Source: Candidatus Bathyarchaeota archaeon
GTDB lineage: Archaea > Thermoproteota > Bathyarchaeia > Bathyarchaeales > Bathyarchaeaceae
NCBI GenBank assembly: GCA_029883255.1
Contig: JAOUJL010000093.1
Span: 1 to 5,949 of the forward strand
Length of the DNA stretch: 5,949 nucleotides
Direction of reading: 5' to 3'
A program made the position numbers and the translations under genes. Below the pieces are notes generated by a model, which saw nothing but the letters and a program-made list of their open reading frames with translations, had not been told where the DNA came from and made no database searches. Positions 1 through 4,556 of the stretch are shown here, one piece after another (position 1 is the stretch's first letter; each line of letters opens with the position of its first letter).

Positions 1-83
1 AAGAACAGGAAATGGAGCTCTGGTGACTCTTCGTGGGATAAGAGTATATGTTAACTTTTATGGAATGATCTGTTTCTCGAAAA

Positions 84-91
84 ATATTTAT
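84..91 (+). promoter_or_regulatory. Putative archaeal TATA box before the small ORF at 127-306
   Basis: The AT-only stretch atatttat lies 36 nt before the ATG at 127 and 21 nt before an ATG at 112. An archaeal transcript starts about 25 nt after the box, which here means near 110-116. The mRNA would then be leaderless from 112 or carry a very short leader to 127. This rests on motif and spacing only. Confidence 0.3.
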
Positions 92-126
92 TCATTGATT
101 TTCTTCTTCTGATGGGGTTTTGCATT

Positions 127-306
127 ATGGTAAGTGAGGAGGTTGAGAGGTTAAGGATTCAATCCCACAGCGAATTGGAAATGTTTGTTAAAAAATTTGC
201 CAAGAAATACAGACCTTTGTTCAGGAACGGAACCTTTGGTTATCGCATCCATCCAAATCTAAACTTTCTCTACGAGGTTTACTTGGAGATTAAACTCGCA
301 GAATGA
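127..306 (+). CDS. Small hypothetical protein, 59 aa
   Basis: I do not recognise this protein. It begins MVSEEVERLR and is charged and soluble, with no signal peptide, membrane segment or cysteine motif. The first half reads as an amphipathic, probably helical stretch rich in Glu and Lys (SEEVERLR...ELEMFVKKFAKKY). The second half has aromatic residues (FGYRIHPNLNFLYEVYLEIKLAE, which is its C-terminal end). An in-frame ATG at 112 would add five residues (MGFCI). Neither start has a convincing Shine-Dalgarno sequence, but a TATA-like box at 84-91 would give a transcript beginning near 112, so a leaderless start there is possible. I prefer 127 because MVSEEVERL is a more typical soluble N-terminus. 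It stands alone: the next gene on this strand starts 128 bp later. It could be a spurious ORF, since only the reading frame, composition and promoter position support it. Confidence 0.42.
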   Translation: MVSEEVERLRIQSHSELEMFVKKFAKKYRPLFRNGTFGYRIHPNLNFLYEVYLEIKLAE

Positions 307-374
307 GTTGTAGCTACCTTCAAGCCGATTTGTATGCATAGAATTCGAATAATCGTGCGCGCGTTGCGCTGTGG

Positions 375-396
375 ATGATTTAAATGTAATGATATA
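375..396 (+). promoter_or_regulatory. Operator-like motif, near copy of the dyad at 2975-2994
   Basis: The sequence atgatttaaatgtaatgata and the two bases after it match 2976-2996 (atgattaaatgtaatcatat plus one base) with a single extra T and one C/G change. This copy lies immediately before and overlapping the AT box at 392-400 that probably drives the 26-residue zinc-finger ORF. It may be a binding site shared with the Mrr-like/DUF1922 intergenic region. Low sequence complexity (A/T-rich) weakens the case. Confidence 0.35.
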
Positions 397-400
397 TATA
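392..400 (+). promoter_or_regulatory. Putative TATA box for the zinc-finger microprotein
   Basis: The run atatatata is centred 39 nt before the ATG at 435. It predicts a transcription start near 420-424 and a leader of only 11-15 nt. No strong Shine-Dalgarno sequence is present (only gagag/gatagag), which fits a short-leader transcript. A second AT box, tttaaat at 379-385, is an alternative. Confidence 0.4.
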
Positions 401-434
401 TTCTAAATGCTATAGAAGATTATGAGAGATAGAG

Positions 435-515
435 ATGCCAAGGTGTCCTAAGTGTCATACATTTCGTAAGAAGAGTTATTTTCAACATCATATTAAGATT
501 TGTGTTAAAGCCTAA
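435..515 (+). CDS. C2HC zinc-finger microprotein, 26 aa
   Basis: This very short ORF (MPRCPKC...KICVKA) has a complete single zinc-finger pattern. Cys4-x2-Cys7 is followed by His18/His19 and Cys23, giving CxxC-x10/11-H-x3/4-C, close to classical C2H2 spacing with Cys as the last ligand. The remaining residues are strongly basic (RKK, K21, K25), as expected for a nucleic-acid-binding finger. Small one-finger archaeal proteins of this kind are known, but I cannot assign a named family. A TATA-like box sits 39 nt upstream and an operator-like motif at 375-396 precedes it. It ends in TAA at 513-515. The frame overlapping its end stays open from 509 to 661, so a longer frameshifted ancestor is conceivable. 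Only the motif and the promoter spacing support it, because the ORF is too short for coding statistics. Confidence 0.5.
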   Translation: MPRCPKCHTFRKKSYFQHHIKICVKA

Positions 516-657
516 AAAGTGAATTATTTCCAGACTCACTCCAGGATATCCCCTCTAGTCTTAAGGATCCTAACTACAGGTTCTACGGAACTCTGACGGC
601 TGGATTCGATACCATAGAAGCATGCATGCAAAAAGCTATTCTTTCCCTTTGTGCCTT
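516..657. other. Intergenic stretch with an open but startless frame
   Basis: No confident gene is seen here. One plus-strand frame is open from 509 to the TAG at 659-661 and reads plausibly like protein (for example KDPNYRFYGTLTAGF), but it has no usable start near its beginning. It could be a remnant or chance. The 10-mer catgcatgca occurs at 621-630 and again at 784-793, on either side of the basic minus-strand ORF. Confidence 0.25.
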
Positions 658-756
658 TTAGGAAGTGCAAAGTTCTTCCTTCATCTTCTTAGCCCTTTGC
701 GACTGTCTATGCTGTTCCCGACCTGCAGCTTTGTCTTTCTTGCTTTTTCTAGCCAT
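658..756 (-). CDS. Tiny highly basic protein, 32 aa
   Basis: I do not recognise a family. From the ATG at 756 the product starts MARKSKKDKAAGREQ and ends EELCTS. It is dominated by Lys/Arg/Gln with a single Cys near the end and no hydrophobic core, so it probably binds nucleic acid or the ribosome and may fold only on binding (inference). The start was chosen because GGAGGT at 763-768, a perfect match to the anti-Shine-Dalgarno sequence, lies 6 nt before this ATG. The same frame extends upstream to another ATG at 846 that has its own GAGGAG (853-858) at 6-nt spacing. That start would give 62 residues with an N-terminal part containing NCYTRGMYACMGH. The protein may start at either site or both. 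A TATA-like box at 897-902 fits the upstream start better. The overlapping plus-strand frame (622-939) lacks these signals and is treated as a shadow. Confidence 0.48.
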   Translation of the reverse strand: MARKSKKDKAAGREQHRQSQRAKKMKEELCTS

Positions 757-896
757 ATTCTGACCTCCACCTTGCGGATGACCCATGCATGCATACATGC
801 CACGCGTGTAGCAATTAGGACCCTGCACGGAGATTCGATGTATCATCAGCGTCTCCTCAGAATAAAGAAAACACACCAAAACCACAATGTATCAAG

Positions 897-902
897 ATTA
901 TA
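897..902 (-). promoter_or_regulatory. Possible TATA box for the basic minus-strand ORF
   Basis: Read on the minus strand, this is tataat within aagtataatct. It lies 51 nt before the ATG at 846, so transcription would begin near 872-876 with a leader of about 25-30 nt to that ATG, or about 115 nt to the ATG at 756. The motif is short and the call is tentative. Confidence 0.25.
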
Positions 903-930
903 CTTCAGAACAAAGAACAACCCGCATTCT

Positions 931-984
931 TCAAAATAAAGAAAAACCAGAAAAACCCTCAAAGATGATTGGCTGTTTTTCAAG
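931..984 (-). pseudogene. Fragment resembling the N-terminal motif of the Mrr-like protein
   Basis: Read on the minus strand, one frame gives LEKQPIIFEGFSGFSLF and then a stop. The intact Mrr-like gene at 2602-2940 encodes MEKDAIFEGFSGLSRRF in the corresponding place. At DNA level 17 bases are identical (950-966 versus 2849-2865, both on the minus strand) and 19 of 20 when extended. The EG-x-SG motif is typical near the N-terminus of archaeal Mrr-type PD-(D/E)XK domains. Further upstream in the same frame, 1069-1080 encodes YFRQ, as the intact gene does before this motif, but an in-frame stop and about 75 extra bases intervene. I infer a decayed paralogue. The short length leaves chance as an alternative. 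Confidence 0.35.
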
Positions 985-1087
985 AAAAAGTAATGGTAAG
1001 ATTTTCAAAATTTTCTGGATTTTCAGCTTCCTGAATGAACATAATCTAAAACCTCACTGCAGGCATTCTTGTCTAAAATAGAGATAG

Positions 1088-1891
1088 CTAGACGTATTTC
1101 AAAATCATTCTTACACTCACAAGGAGTAAAACAACCCCGAAAATTCTTCTAAGATTCTTTGCAGAGATTCTCTTCGAATAGTAGGCTCCCAGTTGAGCTC
1201 CAAAAATTACCCCTATAGAAAGAAGTACAACATACTCAAAAAGAACGTTGCCAAATGAAATATGTGTCACAACCCCAGAAATTGAAGTGAATATCATAAT
1301 AAACATCGAGGTTGCAACCGCAACATGCATTGGCATGTTCATGACGAGGCACATTATCGGAACCATAACTGATCCGCCACCAATCCCCAACAGACCTGAC
1401 GAAAGCCCTCCGAAGAAACTCAATGCTAGGCCCAAGCCAATGTTTATGTCGTATTCAAAAATATTGCCGTCTGAACCCACAATCATACGATGCCAACTGT
1501 CTCTTTTTCTGGGAAATCCGAATTTGAAGAAGCCGAATTTGGTCGTCATGCGCAAAGCAACAAAAACGAGGAAAAAACCGAAGATTAATCCCAACAGTCT
1601 TGATTCTATAACAGAGGTCAAATATGCTCCTATGAATGCTCCAGGAATAGTTGCAGCACCCAAAACAAGGCCGACTCTGTAGTCGATTCTCTTCTGCCTG
1701 GAATAGTTCATTGTGGACGACAATGAGGTGAAGATGATTGTTGCAAGACTCGTTCCAAAGGCAACACGTGGTTCAATATTGAAAATTAGGCATAAGACAG
1801 GTACAATGAAAACGCCACCACCAACACCAATCATTGCCGCGATTATTCCAACAAAAAACGCTATGAGAGGTAGCAGAATAGTAGGATCCAA
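1088..1891 (-). CDS. TauE/SafE family anion permease
   Basis: This is an integral membrane transporter of the TauE/SafE (sulfite exporter, DUF81) family, 267 aa and within the usual 240-300 aa range. Members move sulfite, sulfoacetate, taurine-derived or other organic anions across the membrane. The substrate here cannot be told from sequence. The two family half-repeats are clear: GVGGGVFIVP at residues 22-31 followed by AFGTSLATIIFTSLSS, and GIGGGSVMVP at 169-178 followed by AVATSMFIMIFTSIS. About seven or eight hydrophobic helices are visible, with a charged loop at about residues 116-148 (FPRKRDSWHR...DGNIFEYD) between the halves. Translation starts at TTG (1889-1891). AAGGAG at 1901-1906 lies 9 nt upstream and supports this start. 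It is divergent from the kinase gene across 114 bp and has no operon partner in this window. No truncation or missing motif is seen. Confidence 0.9.
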   Translation of the reverse strand: MDPTILLPLIAFFVGIIAAMIGVGGGVFIVPVLCLIFNIEPRVAFGTSLATIIFTSLSSTMNYSRQKRIDYRVGLVLGAATIPGAFIGAYLTSVIESRLLGLIFGFFLVFVALRMTTKFGFFKFGFPRKRDSWHRMIVGSDGNIFEYDINIGLGLALSFFGGLSSGLLGIGGGSVMVPIMCLVMNMPMHVAVATSMFIMIFTSISGVVTHISFGNVLFEYVVLLSIGVIFGAQLGAYYSKRISAKNLRRIFGVVLLLVSVRMILKYV

Positions 1892-2005
1892 ACGAAATCT
1901 CTCCTTACGTATTGTCAGAGTACCAATCAGAGAATACCCAAAATGTTCTTTTAGTTCATAAGTGTTAGCATTATTCCGTCAAAAAAGTAATAGCAAGAGC
2001 GGAAA

Positions 2006-2599
2006 GTGAAGAAGATCAATCGAATCATCTTGGTCACAGGCACGCCAGCGGTGGGAAAAACCACCATCGCGTCTCTACTGGCTTCTAAGCTGAATGCAAC
2101 ACACATTAATCTGACTGAGCTTGTTAAACGAGAAAAACTGATTAGCGGCGCAGATGAAAGAAGAGAAACGTTGATCGCAGATATAGATAAGGTTTCGAAG
2201 CATGTGCAAAGAGTCATAGGGGCTTCCAAACAGGACATTATAGTTGACGGTCACTACGCGGTTGATGTTATACCAACGAAAGATATCAACCTTGTTTTTG
2301 TTCTCAGGCGGAGCCCAGATGAGCTTAAGAAGGAGATGGAAAAACGTGGTTTTAGAGAAAAGAAGCTTCAGGAAAATCTTGCCGCCGAAATATTGGATAT
2401 TTGTCTATGGGAAGTCGTGTCGGCCTGCGGTCGTGGCAAGGTGTGCGAAATAGATGTTACGGGTAAAGAGATCGAAGAAGTTGTGGAAGAGGCGATTTTG
2501 GTTCTAGAAGGAAAAAAGAAATGCAGAATTGGGGTAGTAGACTGGTTGGGAAAATTGGATAGCGAAGATCGGTTGCACGATTTCCTGAAATTTTCTTAG
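2006..2599 (+). CDS. AK6/Fap7-type adenylate kinase (NMP kinase)
   Basis: This 197-aa P-loop kinase belongs to the AK6/Fap7 family, which transfers phosphate between ATP and (d)AMP. In eukaryotes it acts with ribosomal protein uS11 in small-subunit rRNA maturation, and archaeal members are thought to have a related ribosome-assembly role. The Walker A loop GTPAVGKTT is at residues 12-20. The NMP-binding segment has IIVDGHYAV at 78-86, matching the family's (D/E)GH motif. Next comes the VFVLRRSPDEL strand-helix turn (98-107), then the LID/Walker-B-like signature RGFREKKLQENLAAEILD at 114-131 (family pattern: Y/F-x-E-K-K...EN-x-x-AEI-x-D). The C-terminal tail WLGKLDSEDRLHDFL is typical of archaeal members. 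Translation starts at GTG (2006-2008) with only a weak purine-rich ribosome site (gagcggaaa). It ends 2 bp before the convergent Mrr-like gene's stop, leaving no room for a separate terminator. Confidence 0.9.
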   Translation: MKKINRIILVTGTPAVGKTTIASLLASKLNATHINLTELVKREKLISGADERRETLIADIDKVSKHVQRVIGASKQDIIVDGHYAVDVIPTKDINLVFVLRRSPDELKKEMEKRGFREKKLQENLAAEILDICLWEVVSACGRGKVCEIDVTGKEIEEVVEEAILVLEGKKKCRIGVVDWLGKLDSEDRLHDFLKFS

Positions 2600-2601
2600 G
2601 T

Positions 2602-2940
2602 CTATCCAAGCCTCCGCATCATTGCACGTTTCGTAAGCAATGTGATGCCACGACGATTAGCGTATGCTTTCGCATGGCCACTGAATTTTTCAGATATCAT
2701 CATCGGATTGGAGAAACCTACGTCTGCTGATGCTTTATCCATGTTTATGACCATGTTGACGCCAACCGTTCGATTCCACTCTTTGATTAAAACTACGTGT
2801 TTTTCTTTCCCCTTTCGGATAACGAAGTCAAACCTGCGCGAAAGCCCGGAAAAACCCTCAAAGATAGCATCTTTCTCCATCCTATAACCATTTTGTCTGA
2901 AATATTCGATTGCAAGATTGGCGATAGGAGTCTTACCCAC
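2602..2940 (-). CDS. Mrr-like PD-(D/E)XK nuclease-fold protein, 112 aa
   Basis: This is a single-domain member of the restriction-endonuclease-like superfamily, close to archaeal Mrr_cat proteins that bind or cut DNA. An N-terminal helix (ANLAIEYFRQNGY) leads to IFEGFSG at 26-32. RRFDFVI follows with the core Asp at 38, then the second core strand HVVLIKEW at 48-55. A C-terminal motif HAKAYANRRGITLLTKRAMM (89-108) matches the family's A-x-x-x-A-x-x-x-G-I-x-L-h-T helix-strand. In the second core motif the usual Glu is Leu51 (VVLIK instead of VVEIK), although Lys53 is kept. Catalysis may therefore be lost, or Glu54 may substitute. The start is GTG at 2938-2940: AAAGGAGG at 2949-2956 lies 8 nt upstream, whereas a TTG at 2959-2961 would place that site inside the gene. 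It is convergent with the kinase and divergent from the DUF1922 gene. Confidence 0.7.
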   Translation of the reverse strand: MGKTPIANLAIEYFRQNGYRMEKDAIFEGFSGLSRRFDFVIRKGKEKHVVLIKEWNRTVGVNMVINMDKASADVGFSNPMMISEKFSGHAKAYANRRGITLLTKRAMMRRLG

Positions 2941-2974
2941 TCGTTTTGCCTCCTTTAACAACTGACAATAGTTT

Positions 2975-2994
2975 TATGATTAAATGTAATCATA
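2975..2994. promoter_or_regulatory. Perfect 8-bp dyad, probable operator in a divergent promoter region
   Basis: TATGATTAAATGTAATCATA consists of exact 8-bp inverted arms (2975-2982 and 2987-2994) around a 4-base spacer aatg. It lies 35 nt before the GTG of the Mrr-like gene, where that gene's TATA element would be expected (minus strand: tttaatcata). It is about 80 nt before the DUF1922 start. A dimeric winged-helix repressor bound here would block the Mrr-like promoter. A near copy occurs at 375-396. Confidence 0.45.
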
Positions 2995-3007
2995 TAACTA
3001 TCATGTA

Positions 3008-3017
3008 CAATTTAAAA
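3008..3017 (+). promoter_or_regulatory. Putative TATA box for the DUF1922 gene
   Basis: The stretch caatttaaaa contains TTTAAA-type archaeal TATA sequence. It predicts a transcript start near 3036-3042 and a leader of about 30-35 nt. GGAG at 3060-3063 lies 10 nt before the ATG at 3074 and would serve as the ribosome site. Confidence 0.4.
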
Positions 3018-3073
3018 CTTACAGGAAGATTTTTGCGCACTCGTGCTTTTCGCCTAACAGGAGCGCCTACTGA

Positions 3074-3289
3074 ATGTACGTCGTGATCACTTGCTATAAA
3101 TGCGGCCAGCTTCTGCTGGCCAAAACTGATCAAAGAACGAGACAATGTCCCTATTGTGAAGCTCGACTGATTTTAGACAAAACGAAAAAGATTGCATCTG
3201 CGAAAACCGCTCAGGAAGCCTCAGTCCTTATTCGAGCCTTGAAAAGGAAGAAGAACGTAAAAACACTTGAACCGGATTCTACAGGATAA
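3074..3289 (+). CDS. DUF1922-family zinc-ribbon protein, 71 aa
   Basis: This small archaeal protein has one zinc ribbon, with Cys7-x2-Cys10 (CYKC) and Cys25-x2-Cys28 (CPYC) on two knuckles separated by a short beta segment (GQLLLAKTDQRTRQ). A helical tail follows, TAQEASVLIRALKRKKN at about 45-61. The order MYVVI-C..C-x14-C..C followed by (A/S)-x-EA-x-x-L(V/I)R-x-L agrees with DUF1922, a family known from archaea with a solved methanogen representative and no established function. The basic tail suggests contact with nucleic acid or ribonucleoprotein (inference). The ATG start has GGAG 10 nt upstream and a TATA-like box at 3008-3017. The gene is transcribed away from the Mrr-like gene. The T-rich run at 3331-3340 could end its transcript. 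No frameshift or lost ligand is seen. Confidence 0.8.
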   Translation: MYVVITCYKCGQLLLAKTDQRTRQCPYCEARLILDKTKKIASAKTAQEASVLIRALKRKKNVKTLEPDSTG

Positions 3290-3330
3290 ACGATTCTAAA
3301 TTTTGATACTAAATTCATAGTTTCCCTCCA

Positions 3331-3344
3331 TTTCTTTTTTATAC
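3331..3344 (+). promoter_or_regulatory. T-tract and TATA box before the membrane-protein cluster
   Basis: The stretch tttcttttttatac combines a T-rich run, able to act as an archaeal intrinsic terminator for the DUF1922 gene, with a TATA-type element (ttttatac). The element would start a transcript near 3366-3370, about 15 nt before the ATG at 3384. Only a weak ribosome site (ggggt, 3371-3375) follows. Confidence 0.45.
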
Positions 3345-3383
3345 AAGTTTGGTGCAAACAATTGTAAAATGGGGTCTGGTTGA

Positions 3384-3662
3384 ATGATCAGTAAAAGCGA
3401 AATCTTGGCGTATGTGGTTCTATTCTTGGGCGTAGGTCTATTAGTGTTCACGTTCTTCAACGCTTACCTGTTTCTCGTAGGCGCACTAGAGATTCCATCA
3501 CTTGAAGATATCGATCGTCTTGAGCAACTTTTCGGTGTCTTTGCTCCATTGATTGAAACATGCATCCGAATCATGTACCTTGGCATAATGGGATGGATCG
3601 GCTCAATACTGACGGTGAGAGGAATACAGTTTCATACGCAACTCAGGCAGAAAGAAAGCTAG
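3384..3662 (+). CDS. Two-TM membrane protein, first gene of the cluster
   Basis: I do not recognise a family. The 92-residue product has two hydrophobic helices, at about residues 8-34 (ILAYVVLFLGVGLLVFTFF...) and about 58-80 (ETCIRIMYLGIMGWIGSILT). They are joined by a short acidic loop (IPSLEDIDRLEQLFGVF). A basic cytoplasmic-type end follows (VRGIQFHTQLRQKES). With both termini on the same side it resembles a small scaffold or subunit rather than a transporter. The ATG overlaps the stop of a 4-codon ORF (TGAATG), and the promoter is at 3331-3344. After its TAG, a different frame stays open across the 81-bp gap and encodes a lysine-rich hydrophilic stretch (AERKLEAKTKLRPKQG). The original C-terminal tail may therefore have been cut off by a small frameshift. 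The next gene, on the same strand, starts 82 bp later. Confidence 0.68.
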   Translation: MISKSEILAYVVLFLGVGLLVFTFFNAYLFLVGALEIPSLEDIDRLEQLFGVFAPLIETCIRIMYLGIMGWIGSILTVRGIQFHTQLRQKES

Positions 3663-3743
3663 AGGCTAAAACAAAACTTCGTCCTAAACAAGGAATCAAG
3701 CTTCCTCAGACATTTCAAGCGACAGTGAAGGAAGAAAAAGCGA

Positions 3744-4556
3744 ATGAGACAAGCTATAAGGGCGTTGGGCTGGACGCCAAAAATTTTCTGGATTGTCATA
3801 ACTGTCTTTATGATTACATGTTTGTATTCAGCCATGGGTCTGATGACGGCTCGTAGCATACAATTCGGAGAGTTCGAGGTCTCGTTTCATAATAGGACCA
3901 CAACTGTGTCCCTGCCTTTCTCCTTCAACAACACAGGTCTCTACGACATATCAGACATGAACATAACAACACGTATCGCAGACTACAATGGAACGTTAAT
4001 ATCGGCATCCACAACGTTTGTACCCTTGATACCGCGTGGAAGCAATGTTGAAGAAGTGCACAATATATCCATTAGCCTAGACGAGATTGCATCTAAAAAT
4101 ACCACATATCTGCTCTTTAACAGCGGCAATTTCAGCATTGAAATCTTCGCAGGCTTAGTATTTGCACGTGTCTTCCCTTTTCAGATATCAATAAATACAT
4201 CGATGCCTTGGGGAGCGCCTTTCAGTAACTTCTCCATTGGAGAAGTTTCTTTTGATTACGTTATACGGACAGTGAGTGTCCCTTTGAGTTTCAAAAATGA
4301 TTCACCATACTTTGACGTTAGTGCCAACATACATTTTGGTATCTACAATCATGAGAATGTTCTTGTGCACTCCGGTGTGATAACACCCCCGTTAGAGGTG
4401 AAATCGGGTGATAGCCATGAGGACCCACTAGAATTGTCTGTGGGTCCATCTGTGGATCTTTTAGAGCTGAAGGAAAGAGGTAGAATCCACTTCTTTTTTG
4501 AGACTTCAATTTTCGGCTTTGAGAAGGAGATAAAGTGGGGTGATGTTGGTGACTGA
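3744..4556 (+). CDS. TM-anchored ectodomain protein with two LEA14-like repeats
   Basis: No named family is recognised. The 270-aa protein has a short basic N-terminus and one membrane helix at about residues 14-36 (IFWIVITVFMITCLYSAMGL), then a large beta-rich domain that should lie outside the cell. That domain looks internally duplicated. Residues about 41-115 contain FEVSFHNRTTTVSLPFSFNN and about 165-240 contain GEVSFDYVIRTVSVPLSFKN, each followed by a similar strand order. The shape resembles LEA14/WHy-type beta-sandwiches (inference). Ten N-x-S/T sequons (N50, 62, 73, 82, 107, 119, 129, 151, 162, 185) fit archaeal surface N-glycosylation. The ATG start is supported by AAGGAAG about 9 nt upstream and an in-frame stop before it. 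The gene's end overlaps the next gene by 17 nt, indicating co-transcription and probably a shared complex. Confidence 0.75.
   Translation: MRQAIRALGWTPKIFWIVITVFMITCLYSAMGLMTARSIQFGEFEVSFHNRTTTVSLPFSFNNTGLYDISDMNITTRIADYNGTLISASTTFVPLIPRGSNVEEVHNISISLDEIASKNTTYLLFNSGNFSIEIFAGLVFARVFPFQISINTSMPWGAPFSNFSIGEVSFDYVIRTVSVPLSFKNDSPYFDVSANIHFGIYNHENVLVHSGVITPPLEVKSGDSHEDPLELSVGPSVDLLELKERGRIHFFFETSIFGFEKEIKWGDVGD

Larger units (their letters stand above)
757..1087. other. Gene-poor interval between the basic ORF and the TauE gene
   Basis: This 331-bp stretch has no convincing complete gene. On the minus strand it holds the leader of the basic ORF (Shine-Dalgarno sites at 763-768 and 853-858), a possible TATA box at 897-902, and a short remnant resembling the Mrr-like protein (931-984). 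The plus-strand frame 887-1081 is rich in Lys, Asn and Phe, has no ribosome site, and looks like chance in A/T-rich DNA. Just after the TauE stop the minus strand has a weak T-rich run (ctattttag), the only terminator-like feature. Confidence 0.4.

Noticed and set aside
2..112. Open frame from the left edge ending in TGA at 110-112 (includes GNGALVTLRGIRVYVNF), possibly the tail of an upstream gene
   Set aside because: It is too short to recognise. Its last third is low-complexity Phe/Ile-rich and runs through the putative TATA box of the next ORF. It might be real, but nothing supports it beyond an open frame.
347..374. G/C-rich patch with alternating gcgc, considered as an RNA gene or terminator
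   Set aside because: Only a 4-bp stem can be drawn, no tRNA-like fold or box motifs are seen, and no T-run follows.
622..939. 105-aa plus-strand ORF opposite the basic minus-strand gene
   Set aside because: It has no ribosome site and its composition is odd (runs of Phe, Leu, Ser, then His). It lies antisense to a frame with a perfect Shine-Dalgarno sequence.
887..1081. 64-aa plus-strand ORF
   Set aside because: It is A/T-driven composition (Lys, Asn, Phe, Ile) with no Shine-Dalgarno site, and it overlaps the Mrr-like remnant on the other strand.
1248..1682. 144-aa plus-strand ORF inside the permease gene
   Set aside because: It is a shadow of the well-supported TauE/SafE gene on the minus strand, proline- and threonine-rich as expected from an antisense frame.
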